From NCBI GenBank assembly GCA_031266365.1, contig JAISBE010000017.1, positions 1-64,000 on the forward strand: 64,000 bases of DNA, written 5' to 3'. Positions 17,657 through 26,894 of the stretch are shown here, one piece after another; within the stretch, counting starts at the first letter, position 1, and the number at the start of each line of letters is the position of its first letter. The notes under the pieces were generated by a model. That model had not been told where the DNA came from, did no database searches, and saw only the letters and a program-made list of their open reading frames with translations. Made by a program: the position numbers and the translations under genes. Source of the DNA: Oscillospiraceae bacterium (GTDB taxonomy: Bacteria; Bacillota; Clostridia; Oscillospirales; Acutalibacteraceae).

Positions 17657-18802
17657 TCACTTCGTATTTAGTAGATATGTTATCGGTGGGTCAGTCGAAT
17701 GTGGGACTCTTAGTTCAGCTGCGTACTGGATAATTAGCTTGCCCCCACGTCCTTGTATCCGCCGTATATCCGGTTTTGTAACTTCAACAGCGTTTTGGAA
17801 GCTCCACGGTGTACGGTTTTCTTTGAGCATTACTGTTTTGCCTCCTGCAGTACCAAATACCCGAGAAACGAATGAGATTTCGAGACCAGGGTATATGGGA
17901 AGTGCCGTGAGGATTATTCGATTTGGGTACGATGTATGCGAGATTGCAAAACCTTCAACTATGTTTAGTTCCCTGTGTAATGCAGTATTAGGTTCGTGTG
18001 TTATTTTGTTGGGTTTTATCGCCTGTTCCAATTCCAGTAGTCCTTTGCCAACTGCTGTAGTGTTGCTCGAATTGTGTCCTATAGTACTGTCTCCTAAATT
18101 CGGGGTACTTATCACATCAACTTGCTGTACGATAGGTATCGGTAGATGCCTGGGCATGTTGCAGTTAATTACTACTTCGATTTCATCTGGTACGATCGCT
18201 CCGTCCCGGAGTTGCTAATTGGTAATTAATATGCGGTAGGTAGCTGTTTCTTCGACGCGTGTTGTTTTGGTCGATTCTATAACTAAGGGTTCTAGATCGC
18301 TGCTTGTAGCTACGAGGTGATCAAATAACTCTATGGCTTGATCTTCTTCAGGGAACTTAAATAGGAACGTGTCTGGCTCTTTGCTGAGTTTTGTTCTGAT
18401 TTCTATGCTATGGGACCTGTCGTCTAGCGCCGTAGATACTCTAAGTAGTCTCGTTTGCGGCAGCAGGTAGTACAGCCTAACTATTATGACTGTTTGGTTT
18501 TTCACTGCGAACACTTGCGAGACTGACGTTGTGTACGTTGGCACGGGTGTATTCGTAGTAATGTATTGTCCTGACATTATCAGGCGATTGTAACATACTT
18601 GTTGTTTCCAGTAATTGTTCGATAATGATAGTTGATGGTGAAACATGGGCGTTGCCTCTAGTTGCAGTGTCAACTGTTCACTGATGCTCCACTCGTCGTC
18701 GAAGGGTCTCCAGGGTACGCTCATTGTCCCGTAACAGGTAAATATTGAGGGTAGCGTTGTAAGCATCATAGTGGTTAGTAGCATTTTTTTCAAAAATTTC
18801 AT
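17657..18802 (-). pseudogene. Secreted protein paralog split by an in-frame TAG
   Basis: One continuous frame of 382 codons interrupted only by TAG at 18215-18217 (codon 195). The first part begins MKFLKKMLLTTMMLTTLPSI, a Sec signal peptide nearly identical to that of the intact gene at 19190-20353. The part after the stop aligns with that gene's C-terminal half: LPIYPGLEISFVSRVFGTA against LPLNPCCEVAFIGRAFETR. The neighbouring intact paralog has 387 aa. Alternatives are translation of a truncated 195-aa secreted protein, or readthrough. Function unknown. Confidence 0.8.
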
Positions 18803-19025
18803 ATTAATACACTTCCGTTCGTTTTAATTTTTTGTGTGAATTTGTAAAAGAAATTATGTGCGTAGATTAGCAGTTTGATAAGTTTAATTATGGTCTTTGC
18901 GTGCAATTTTTCAGCGAAAGGTATTTCTTTGATCGTTTAGTTGCAACTCTCCTTTCATAAATTTAATTTATACAGTATAGATACATTTCCTATTATATTA
19001 TAAGCTTGATTTTGGTTTATGTCAG
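18803..19025 (-). promoter_or_regulatory. Promoter and long leader of the split secreted gene
   Basis: On the minus strand, CTGACA (19020-19025) and TATAAT (18997-19002) are 17 bp apart with TAAACCAAAATC in the spacer. About 190 nt of leader follows, with an SD-like GAAAGGAG at 18949-18956 far from any start codon. Two further copies of this cassette lie at 20354-20578 and 20940-21160. The remaining interval up to 19189 shows no gene. Confidence 0.8.
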
Positions 19026-19189
19026 TATTAATTTTGAGTGATTTGCTAAATATTTGTGTATCAAAGCGCGGTAGCCCATGCTTATTATCTGCATGGGCTA
19101 CAATTTGCACTTCTTCTAGTGCGTAGTGTTGGTTTACCAATTGTTACACAGTAGCATGTATGTGCCCTGATACTAGTGCCCCGAGCACC

Positions 19190-20353
19190 CTATTTCATCA
19201 TCGGTAATGAAGAAGGGATAATTTTTGCACCGTCGAGGATAAACTCAGTTATCGGTTCCAACGAGCCAAGTGTTCTGAGCAAAGCTGAATAGGTAATTCT
19301 CACTTTTGGCCCAACTCGTAGTCCGGCAAGCGGTCGGCGCATGATTACACAGTTGTTAGGGCTCCAATCGGTAATTACCTCAGCTAACATGGTGATGGAC
19401 CCATTGCGTGTTTCAAACGCCCGCCCGATAAATGCAACTTCACAACAGGGATTCAACGGTAACACACTGGCTATCACTTCATCTGGGTTGCAGCGGTTTG
19501 GCATTACCCATCCGAAGAGTACTTGTTCTAGGCGACCTGTTACTGAGTATGACTGACTGTGGTCCCAACTCGGCAATTCGTTAGTTTCAAACGTACCACT
19601 CGGTGTGTTTGCGGCGCTCGCCCCGCTGTCTGCTGGTGCTTCTGCTGGTTCCGTAGGTACCATGACTACGTCAGCCTTTATTATGATTTCGTATGGAAGA
19701 TATGTGTAATCTTCGGTAAATAATGCTGCATCAATCGTTGCCGGAAGTGTTGCATCAGGTAGCAAAGCCCAGGTAAATTCTAAAGTTTTGTCCGATTTAT
19801 TTTGTAATCTGGTGCATGTGCTAGGTTCGGCTAATAATTGAGCTGTAGAGTCAGTAATGCGTGCATTTAGTAGGTCTGGCAACGTTGTCGTGGGTGTGAT
19901 TTCGTCGTTATACTCCATTACCGGCATATCCGGCCAGTTTTGATAATTTATAGTCAATTTTAATTCATTTGATGTCTGTGTAAACGTGCTTTTTGTATTT
20001 AAAGCAGTACCTTTAGATCTGTCTAGGTATATCGCACGCGAGTTTATATCCCGCGTGCCGAACCTCCAGCTGCTAAGCATTCCATCGATGTCTCCATAGA
20101 AGTCTTGCCAACTAGACCTGAGCTGGATAGCGCACACCTGAACGAAACCGTCGGTTTTAATGTAGTAATCGAGGTACGCCATACACAGGTCACTTGAATT
20201 CGCTGATATGTGCAAACTGCACGTGGGTTGTGTGTCCCAGCCTATACTCCGGTGGGCTTCTATATGGATCTCCATTGCAGCACTGCACGTTGTTATTCGG
20301 GGTAGCATTGCAAGCATCATGGTGGTTAGTAGCATTTTTTTCAAAAGTTTCAT
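19190..20353 (-). CDS. Large secreted protein of unknown function
   Basis: Protein of 387 aa with a Sec signal peptide (MKLLKKMLLTTMMLAMLPRI, likely cut near TCSA-A). The mature part looks beta-rich: an N-terminal domain with SSDLCMAYLDYYIKTDGF, a Pro/Ala-rich linker (about 235-252, PTEPAEAPADSGASA), and a C-terminal domain. The only relative seen here is the split paralog just downstream. It has its own promoter/leader at 20354-20578. It appears richer in G+C than the housekeeping genes by eye. I recognise no known domain. Confidence 0.75.
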   Translation of the reverse strand: MKLLKKMLLTTMMLAMLPRITTCSAAMEIHIEAHRSIGWDTQPTCSLHISANSSDLCMAYLDYYIKTDGFVQVCAIQLRSSWQDFYGDIDGMLSSWRFGTRDINSRAIYLDRSKGTALNTKSTFTQTSNELKLTINYQNWPDMPVMEYNDEITPTTTLPDLLNARITDSTAQLLAEPSTCTRLQNKSDKTLEFTWALLPDATLPATIDAALFTEDYTYLPYEIIIKADVVMVPTEPAEAPADSGASAANTPSGTFETNELPSWDHSQSYSVTGRLEQVLFGWVMPNRCNPDEVIASVLPLNPCCEVAFIGRAFETRNGSITMLAEVITDWSPNNCVIMRRPLAGLRVGPKVRITYSALLRTLGSLEPITEFILDGAKIIPSSLPMMK

Positions 20354-20578
20354 ATTAATACACTTCCGTTCGTTTTAATTTTTTGTGTTATCTTGTAAAA
20401 TAAATTGTTCGTGTAGATTAGTGCAGTTTGGTAAGTTTAACTAGGGTCTTTGCGTGCAATTTTTCAGCGAAAGTTATTCCTTTGATCGTGTAGTTACAAT
20501 TCTCCTTTCATCAATTTAATTCATACAGTATAGCCACATTTTCTATTATATTATAAGCCTGATTTTGGTTTATGTCAA
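20354..20578 (-). promoter_or_regulatory. Consensus promoter and long leader of the secreted gene
   Basis: On the minus strand, TTGACA (20573-20578) and TATAAT (20550-20555) are exactly 17 bp apart, a perfect consensus pair, with TAAACCAAAATC in the spacer. The leader of about 195 nt is close to identical to that at 18803-19025. It includes SD-like GAAAGGAG at 20502-20509 and ACGAACGGAAGTG just before the start. Confidence 0.85.
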
Positions 20579-20640
20579 TATTAATTTTGAGTGATTTGCT
20601 ATATATTTGTGTGCTGAAGTACGGGAGTTTGCGAGATGAA

Positions 20641-20887
20641 TGAGTGAATTAAATTCACAATAAATTTAAGGTAGGATTCTTCAGACAGCTTGTTGCGCTG
20701 GCCATTTTGGGGAGTCCTCATGCATATCTATGCTATTTTCGTTACATTTAGCTGTACCGCGGTTTTTGTGTCAAATTTTGCAGCGAAAATTACTTTTGCG
20801 ATTGCTTATTTACTACTCTTCTTTTATTAAGTAAATTTATGCAATGTAGATGCATTGTTAAATATATTATATTTTGTTTTATATCAA
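20641..20887 (-). repeat. Degenerate orphan copy of the promoter/leader cassette
   Basis: Resembles the leader family (TTTTGCAGCGAAAATTAC and CTTCTTTTATTAAGTAAATT on the plus strand). The -35 TTGATA and -10 TATAAT on the minus strand are only 10 bp apart, so the promoter has probably lost about 7 bp of spacer. No coding sequence follows it leftward. Confidence 0.6.
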
Positions 20888-20939
20888 TATTTAATTACAA
20901 TTAATTTACTAAATGTCGCTTTATAAATTACCATTTCAA

Positions 20940-21160
20940 CTACACTTCCGTTCGTTTTAGTTTTTTGTGTGAGTTTGTAAAATAAATTGTTTGTGTAGAT
21001 TAGTGCAGTTTGGTAAGTTTAATTATGGTCTTTGCGTGCAATTTTTCAGCGAAAGTTGTTCCTTTGGTCGTTTAGTTGCAACCCTCCTTTCATCAATTTA
21101 ATTTATACAGTATAGATACATTTTCTATTATATTATAAGCGAGATTTTGGTTTAGGTCAA
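20940..21160 (-). repeat. Orphan promoter/leader cassette without a gene
   Basis: Third near-identical copy of the leader at 20354-20578. TTGACC (21155-21160) and TATAAT (21132-21137) are 17 bp apart on the minus strand, with SD-like GAAAGGAG at 21084-21091. Where the gene should start there is only a 16-codon frame running into the next cassette, so the gene appears deleted. The interval 21161-21483 shows nothing else. Confidence 0.75.
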
Positions 21161-21483
21161 CACTTATTTGAGGATAAAATTCTCAATATTCAGCTTTTGA
21201 ATTGTTATTTAATACGATTCATCGCCTTTTTGTGATAATTGCTGTTTATTTTTCACCGTCAATCCATTGGCCTGGGCACAAACGTGGCATAAAGTTGTGT
21301 TTTCGCGCAAATTGCACGGTTTGAAAAGTTAGTGCTGCTGCCTCAATGAAACCTGCGCTTGAATATCATGACCGTTTAGTGTATAATAAACATAAGGTAT
21401 ATTTTAAAATAATAATTTAGCTTGTTCGAATCGCTTACTTTATGTTTTCTTATTATTTGTTTTGGAGTAGAAAAATTTTTATA

Positions 21484-22287
21484 ATGAATATAAATGCCGA
21501 TACTTTATTGCCATTTTTTGAAAGTCGCGGTATAAAAATTTGGGGCACTTGCGATATAGAAAAGATTAGAACGCACATTATCCCGCTTAATAGGAAAATA
21601 GACTTTTTAAAAAATGCGCGATCCGTAATAAGTTTCGCTTTTCCATATAAAATACAGGTAAAAAAGAGAAATATCTCATATTATGCGATTGGTCCGGATT
21701 ATCACAAAATTATCATGCTAATATTAAGCGAAATTTGTGATGATTTAGCATCTGAATATAAAAATTTTTATTTTTTGCCATTTTGTGATAATACTGTAAT
21801 CCCAGAAGTGAGAGCAGCTATACATTCTGGGCTCGGAGTTCTTGGAAAAAACGGTTTGCTTATAAATGAAATTTACGGTTCATGGGTATTTTTGGCAGAA
21901 ATTGTTACGAATCTGCAAATTAAACACCGCGATAACGTCATTAAATTTTGCTTAAACTGCGGTATTTGCGAAAAGTTATGCCCAGGGAATGCTCTATGTG
22001 GTGGAAAATTGAATAAAGAGCGCTGTTTGTCTCACATATCTCAAAAAAAAGGAAAGCTTACTGTTCGTGAAGAGATTTTATTAAAAAAAGGTAACCTCAT
22101 TTGGGGCTGCGATGTATGCCAAGAGGTTTGCCCGGCGAATTCTAAAGCGACTGTGGATCCTTTTTTTGCCCTAAAAAAACCTAAACTTGAATGGTTGAGC
22201 GAAGAGAATTATCACCTATATAAAGATCGTGCTTTTTTTTGGCGACCAAAGCAGGTGATTGAGAGAAATTTAAAACTTTTTAATTAA
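21484..22287 (+). CDS. queG: Epoxyqueuosine reductase-like Fe-S protein
   Basis: QueG catalyses the last step of queuosine tRNA modification. Here an N-terminal cobalamin-binding-like region (VISFAFPYKI, VPEVRAAIHSGLGVLGKNGLLI) is followed by two ferredoxin-type clusters, CGICEKLCPG and CDVCQEVCP. The protein is about 267 aa, shorter than QueG forms with C-terminal HEAT repeats. The ATG at 21484 is preferred; the frame is open from 21442, and neither start has a strong ribosome-binding site. Confidence 0.85.
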   Translation: MNINADTLLPFFESRGIKIWGTCDIEKIRTHIIPLNRKIDFLKNARSVISFAFPYKIQVKKRNISYYAIGPDYHKIIMLILSEICDDLASEYKNFYFLPFCDNTVIPEVRAAIHSGLGVLGKNGLLINEIYGSWVFLAEIVTNLQIKHRDNVIKFCLNCGICEKLCPGNALCGGKLNKERCLSHISQKKGKLTVREEILLKKGNLIWGCDVCQEVCPANSKATVDPFFALKKPKLEWLSEENYHLYKDRAFFWRPKQVIERNLKLFN

Positions 22288-22396
22288 ATAGCTAAAAGTT
22301 TGGTTCGCAATTTTTTTGTGATATGTGATGTGGTATATAATATTTCGATAACTAATTTAAATTTGCCTATAAACGGAGAATAGATATATTTAAAAT

Positions 22397-23722
22397 ATGA
22401 AAAATACGCCACTTTACAAAATATTGTTAGATTATAAAGCTCGCAAAGCCAGTTCATTTCACATGCCTGGTCATAAAAATTGTGACGTAAATGCCCTTTG
22501 GAATCTTGATTACACAGACACTTTGCCACAATTAGCGGAGAGCCTTGCAGCTGCCGAAAACTATGCCACAAGCTATTTCGGAACCAATGCCACATTTTTT
22601 TCTGCCGGTGGAAACACTTTGTGCATTCAGGCGATGATTAAATTAGCTGTGCCGAGTAAAGGCAAAATAATTTGTGGAAGAAATATCCACTGTTCTGCTG
22701 TCAACACAATTGCCCTTTTGGATTTAACTCCAGTTTGGGTGTATCCTCGCAATAACATCACTGAACCAGAATTTTCCGGCAAGGTGGCGCCGGATGATAT
22801 AGAAGCAGCTTTGTGTGAAAATAATGATGCAAAAGCTGTTTATATAACCAGTCCTGATTATTATGGAATTATTTCAGATGTCGGCAGCATTGCAAAGCTT
22901 TGCAAAAAATATGCTGTCCCTTTATTGGTAGATAACGCCCATGGAGCTCACTTTTTTTGCGAGAACCCGTCAATGCATCCGATTAACCTTGGGGCCAGCA
23001 TTTGCGCAGACTCCGCACATAAAACTCTTCCAGTTTTATCCGGTGGTGCTTGGCTTCATATAAATGATAAAATCTACACAAAAAATGCAAAAAAAGCTAT
23101 GGCTATTTTCGGTTCAACAAGTCCGTCGTTGCCAATTTTGGCTTCGCTTGATATTTGCCGCGATTGGATGCAAAATAAAGGGGTAGAGGCTTTTGGCTTG
23201 TTAAAGGAAAAAGTTGCTGCTGTTAAATTGAGGGCAAAAAATAAAGGATTTATTTTGCCAGAAGGTCCATGCGATACTGTTAGAATAACATTGGGAGGGA
23301 GTTCTTTAGGCTGGCTCGGAGCTGAGCTTTTAGAATTTTTTCGCAAATTTAATATAGAACCGGAATTTGCATGCAATTCTCATGTCGTTTTGATACCGTC
23401 TCCCATGAATAACGACTTGGATTTTGAGCGTCTTGAAACTGCGATATCATCGGTTCCAAAGAAAAATCGGAAATGTGAAAAAATTTCAGTTTGGGAGCGA
23501 GTTAAGAGAAAACAATATACTTCAATCAGAGAGGCTATGTTTTCTTCTAGTGAGTTGGTGCAACTTAGCGATCTAGAGGGAAAAGTAGCAGCCGAAATGG
23601 TTTGCCCTTATCCTCCTGGATTGCCAATTTTGATGCCGGGTGAAAAAATAGAACGTGATTGCTTGGAGCTTCTTGAAAATTACGGCGTTGTGGCTTTAAA
23701 GGTGGTGTTAAATATTACTTAA
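22397..23722 (+). CDS. Orn/Lys/Arg decarboxylase-type PLP enzyme
   Basis: PLP-dependent fold type I protein of 441 aa. Motifs include FHMPGHKNC near the start, the SYFGTNATFFSAGGNT cofactor region, VDNAHGAHF with the PLP-binding Asp, and the lysine in DSAHKTLP. Family members decarboxylate basic amino acids, but the short form found next to holB in Firmicutes has no firm substrate. It is unlike speA at 44182 in context and is probably co-transcribed with holB and ricT. Confidence 0.85.
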   Translation: MKNTPLYKILLDYKARKASSFHMPGHKNCDVNALWNLDYTDTLPQLAESLAAAENYATSYFGTNATFFSAGGNTLCIQAMIKLAVPSKGKIICGRNIHCSAVNTIALLDLTPVWVYPRNNITEPEFSGKVAPDDIEAALCENNDAKAVYITSPDYYGIISDVGSIAKLCKKYAVPLLVDNAHGAHFFCENPSMHPINLGASICADSAHKTLPVLSGGAWLHINDKIYTKNAKKAMAIFGSTSPSLPILASLDICRDWMQNKGVEAFGLLKEKVAAVKLRAKNKGFILPEGPCDTVRITLGGSSLGWLGAELLEFFRKFNIEPEFACNSHVVLIPSPMNNDLDFERLETAISSVPKKNRKCEKISVWERVKRKQYTSIREAMFSSSELVQLSDLEGKVAAEMVCPYPPGLPILMPGEKIERDCLELLENYGVVALKVVLNIT

Positions 23723-23750
23723 TTTATTTTTAAATCAGGGGGAGTTTTTA

Positions 23751-24743
23751 ATGAAATTAAGCGATTTTGTGGGAAATGAAAACATCAAAGAGCAGGTAGC
23801 AGCAATTATTGATAAAAATAGATTTCCTCATGCAATTTTGTTACAGGGTGAAGAGGGCATAGGGAAGCGCACAATTGCGTTTATGATTGCAAAAGCTGCT
23901 GTTTGCAGTTCTTTAGGGAAAAAACCTTGTAATAGTTGCATTGACTGCTTAAAAGCTGATGCAAAAACGCATCCGGATATCGCTTATCCTAAAGCTACAG
24001 GTGGAACAAAATCGTTTCGCGTGGATGCTATAAGAGAGATAAGAGAAAATGCTTATATTTTACCAAATGAAGCCAAATTTAAAATTTATATTTTTGAATC
24101 GGTGGATAAAATGACAGAACAGGCGCAAAATGCATTTTTAAAACTATTAGAAGAGCCTCCGAAACACGTTATTTTTATTTTAACGTGCAATTCATTCGAT
24201 TCTTTACTCTTCACAGTCCGCTCTCGCTGCCAGATATTTTCAATTAAGCCTGTGAGCGATATCAAAGCGATTGCATTTTTAAGTTTGTATTATCCTGAAT
24301 TTTCTGAGGAAGAGATCGAAAAAACAGTGAAATTATCTCATGGAAATATTGGCCGTGCGATTACTATTTTGAAAAATTCTTTAGATAATAAAACATATGC
24401 TGTTGCGAGAGATATTGGAACAGCACTTCTTGACGATACAGAATGGGAACTGCTTGCAGCGATTGGAAAAGCTTCAAAAGATAGAAATCTTTTTATTTTA
24501 AGTTTAGATTACCTTGAATTGATTTTTCGTGATGCTTGTATTTTGTGTTACAGTAAAAACAAATATTTTCCTGAAGGCGATGCGGCAAAAAACTTATCGC
24601 GCCGATTTGGTTCTAACGCATTAGTGAAATTTATTAGAATTTTGCAAAAAACTAAAAAATATTTAGATAGAAATGTTGGAATAAATTTTTTAGCAATGTA
24701 TTTATGTGCAAATCTTAGAAAAATTGCTTTTAAGGAGAACTGA
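23751..24743 (+). CDS. holB: DNA polymerase III subunit delta'
   Basis: Clamp-loader subunit of 330 aa. An AAA+ domain has GEEGIGKRTIAFMI as the P-loop (about 34-47), zinc cysteines in CNSCIDCLKA, and the LEEPPKHVIFILTCN and SRCQIFSI sensor regions. Its similarity to dnaX is expected. GGGGGAG precedes the ATG. The stop is 1 bp before ricT. Confidence 0.93.
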   Translation: MKLSDFVGNENIKEQVAAIIDKNRFPHAILLQGEEGIGKRTIAFMIAKAAVCSSLGKKPCNSCIDCLKADAKTHPDIAYPKATGGTKSFRVDAIREIRENAYILPNEAKFKIYIFESVDKMTEQAQNAFLKLLEEPPKHVIFILTCNSFDSLLFTVRSRCQIFSIKPVSDIKAIAFLSLYYPEFSEEEIEKTVKLSHGNIGRAITILKNSLDNKTYAVARDIGTALLDDTEWELLAAIGKASKDRNLFILSLDYLELIFRDACILCYSKNKYFPEGDAAKNLSRRFGSNALVKFIRILQKTKKYLDRNVGINFLAMYLCANLRKIAFKEN

Positions 24744-24744
24744 T

Positions 24745-25605
24745 ATGGCAAGAATAATTGGAGTTAAGTTAAATCAAAAGGGGAAAATTTATTACTGCGA
24801 CTCAACAGAAAAAAACCTGCAAAATGGGGAAAATGTTGTGGTGGAAACTTCAAGAGGTTTGGAGTTTGGCAAAATAATTGTTGAAAATATGAAGGTAAGA
24901 AATAAAAAAATTGGAAATTCTATTAAGAGGATAGTTAGAATTGCGACAGAAAAAGATTTAAAAAGAGTTCAAGAGAATCAAATTAAGGCTAAAAATGCAA
25001 TGGATATTTTTAATAAAAAAATCAAAGAGCATAGCCTGAGAATGAAACTGATCGACGCTGAATACACTTTGGACGCGCGTAGAGTTATTTTCTGTTTCAC
25101 TGCTGAAAGTAGAGTGGATTTTAGAAATCTTGTGAAAGATCTGGCAGCCGTTTTACGCACTAGAATTGAGCTTAGGCAAATTGGAATAAGGGATGAAACT
25201 AAAAAACTTGGCGGATTTGGGATTTGTGGTAAGCTTTTTTGCTGTACAACATTTCTAAATGAATTTCACTCTGTTTCGATCAGAATGGCCAAAGAACAAG
25301 GTATTTCGTTGAGCCCATCAAAAATTTCCGGCGCTTGCGGGAGATTGATGTGTTGTTTGAAATATGAAGAGCAAGTTTATTTGGATTTATTAAAGGCAAT
25401 GCCGAGTGTGGGGGAGATTGTCGATACGCCGGAAGGGCGGGGTACAGTTATCGATCTTATCCCATTGACACAAATGGTGAAAGTGCAAGTGGCTAACAAA
25501 CAAAATGAATTGGTTGAGATGAATTTTCACGTCGATTCTGTTGATAGATTAAATAGTAAAACAACGGAGATTCAAGAAGAATTAAATGATTTAGAAAAGG
25601 AATGA
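24745..25605 (+). CDS. ricT: PSP1-domain protein RicT/YaaT
   Basis: In Bacillus, RicT (YaaT) is part of the RicAFT complex that controls RNase Y activity, sporulation and biofilm formation. The conserved cysteines appear in [15 protein letters not shown] and [13 protein letters not shown], which bind an Fe-S cluster in the complex. The ATG at 24745 (286 aa) follows AAGGAGA, and the holB stop overlaps this region. The holB-ricT order is standard in Firmicutes. Confidence 0.93.
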   Translation: MARIIGVKLNQKGKIYYCDSTEKNLQNGENVVVETSRGLEFGKIIVENMKVRNKKIGNSIKRIVRIATEKDLKRVQENQIKAKNAMDIFNKKIKEHSLRMKLIDAEYTLDARRVIFCFTAESRVDFRNLVKDLAAVLRTRIELRQIGIRDETKKLGGFGICGKLFCCTTFLNEFHSVSIRMAKEQGISLSPSKISGACGRLMCCLKYEEQVYLDLLKAMPSVGEIVDTPEGRGTVIDLIPLTQMVKVQVANKQNELVEMNFHVDSVDRLNSKTTEIQEELNDLEKE

Positions 25606-25609
25606 TGAT

Positions 25610-26863
25610 ATGTATCAAAATTTACGAGATAGCATTAACCTCTTAAAGAATATAGATAGTATTCTAGGTAGCGCTGTGCAAAGTGAGCTTGAAAGGCAGA
25701 ATAATAAGCTGGAGCTAATAGCTTCCGAAAATATAGCTTCTCCCTTTGTTATTGCAGCTATGGGTTCTGTGCTCACAAATAAATACGCAGAAGGCTATCC
25801 TGGCAAGCGTTATTATGGCGGTTGTGAATGCGTGGACGAAGTAGAAAACATTGCACGAGAGCGCGCTAAAGCGCTTTTTGGAGCTGCCCATGCCAATGTG
25901 CAGCCTCATTCTGGTGCTCAGGCGAATTTTGCTGTTTATTTTGCTGTTTTAAACCCTGGGGACACTGTTATGGGGATGAGTTTAACAAATGGAGGGCATT
26001 TAACCCATGGGTCTAAAGTGAATTTTTCAGGAAAATATTATAATTTTGTTTCATATGGAGTTGACGCCGTAACTCATCGCATCGATTATCAAAAAGTGCA
26101 CGAAATTGCAATAAAATCGAAACCAAAACTTATTATTTGCGGTGCAAGTGCCTATCCCAGATCTATTGATTTTGAAAAATTTCGTGAGATAGCCGACGAT
26201 TGCGGCGCTTATTTAATGGTAGATATGGCACACATAGCAGGGCTTGTTGCAGCGGGTGTACATATGAATCCAGTTCAGGTGGCAGATTTTGTCACCACAA
26301 CGACCCACAAAACATTGCGCGGCCCGAGAGGAGGGATGATACTTTGCAAAGAAAAATTCGCTGAAATTTTGGATAAAGCTGTGTTCCCCGGGACCCAAGG
26401 TGGACCGCTCATGCATATAATAGCGGCTAAAGCTGTGTGTTTTAAAGAAGCAATGACGGATGATTTTAAACAATATGGAAAAGCTGTGGTTGAAAATTGT
26501 GGTCATTTAGCGCAAGGGCTACTGGATGAAGGCTTAGACTTAGTTTCCGGTGGGACTGATAATCACCTTTTGCTGGTAGATTTAAGTAAAATTTCCGGTA
26601 TTAATGGCAAAGATATGGAAAAACGGCTTGATGAAGTTAGTATCAGTGTGAACAGAAACACCATACCAAATGAACCACTCAACCCATTTTTAACGAGTGG
26701 GATTCGCATCGGCACTGCCGCCGTGACCACCCGTGGCCTTAAAGCTTCTGATATGAAAAAAATTTCGAAACTTATCTCTATGGCAATTTATGATTTTGAG
26801 AGAAGTAGCGGCAAAATCCGTGAAGAAATAAAGCAAATTTGTGATAAATATCCTATTTATTGA
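25610..26863 (+). CDS. glyA: Serine hydroxymethyltransferase
   Basis: PLP enzyme interconverting serine and glycine with tetrahydrofolate; 417 aa, the usual length. Motifs include [37 protein letters not shown] and the PLP lysine in [24 protein letters not shown] precedes the start. It follows ricT by 4 bp, so co-transcription is likely. Confidence 0.98.
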   Translation: MYQNLRDSINLLKNIDSILGSAVQSELERQNNKLELIASENIASPFVIAAMGSVLTNKYAEGYPGKRYYGGCECVDEVENIARERAKALFGAAHANVQPHSGAQANFAVYFAVLNPGDTVMGMSLTNGGHLTHGSKVNFSGKYYNFVSYGVDAVTHRIDYQKVHEIAIKSKPKLIICGASAYPRSIDFEKFREIADDCGAYLMVDMAHIAGLVAAGVHMNPVQVADFVTTTTHKTLRGPRGGMILCKEKFAEILDKAVFPGTQGGPLMHIIAAKAVCFKEAMTDDFKQYGKAVVENCGHLAQGLLDEGLDLVSGGTDNHLLLVDLSKISGINGKDMEKRLDEVSISVNRNTIPNEPLNPFLTSGIRIGTAAVTTRGLKASDMKKISKLISMAIYDFERSSGKIREEIKQICDKYPIY

Positions 26864-26894
26864 AAATTAATTTAATTATTCAGAATAACAACGA

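Noticed and set aside
22397..23722. Second speA copy belonging to the polyamine pathway
   Set aside because: It is shorter and sits in the holB-ricT operon, where a decarboxylase-like protein of uncertain substrate is common in Firmicutes. Context does not support a polyamine role.
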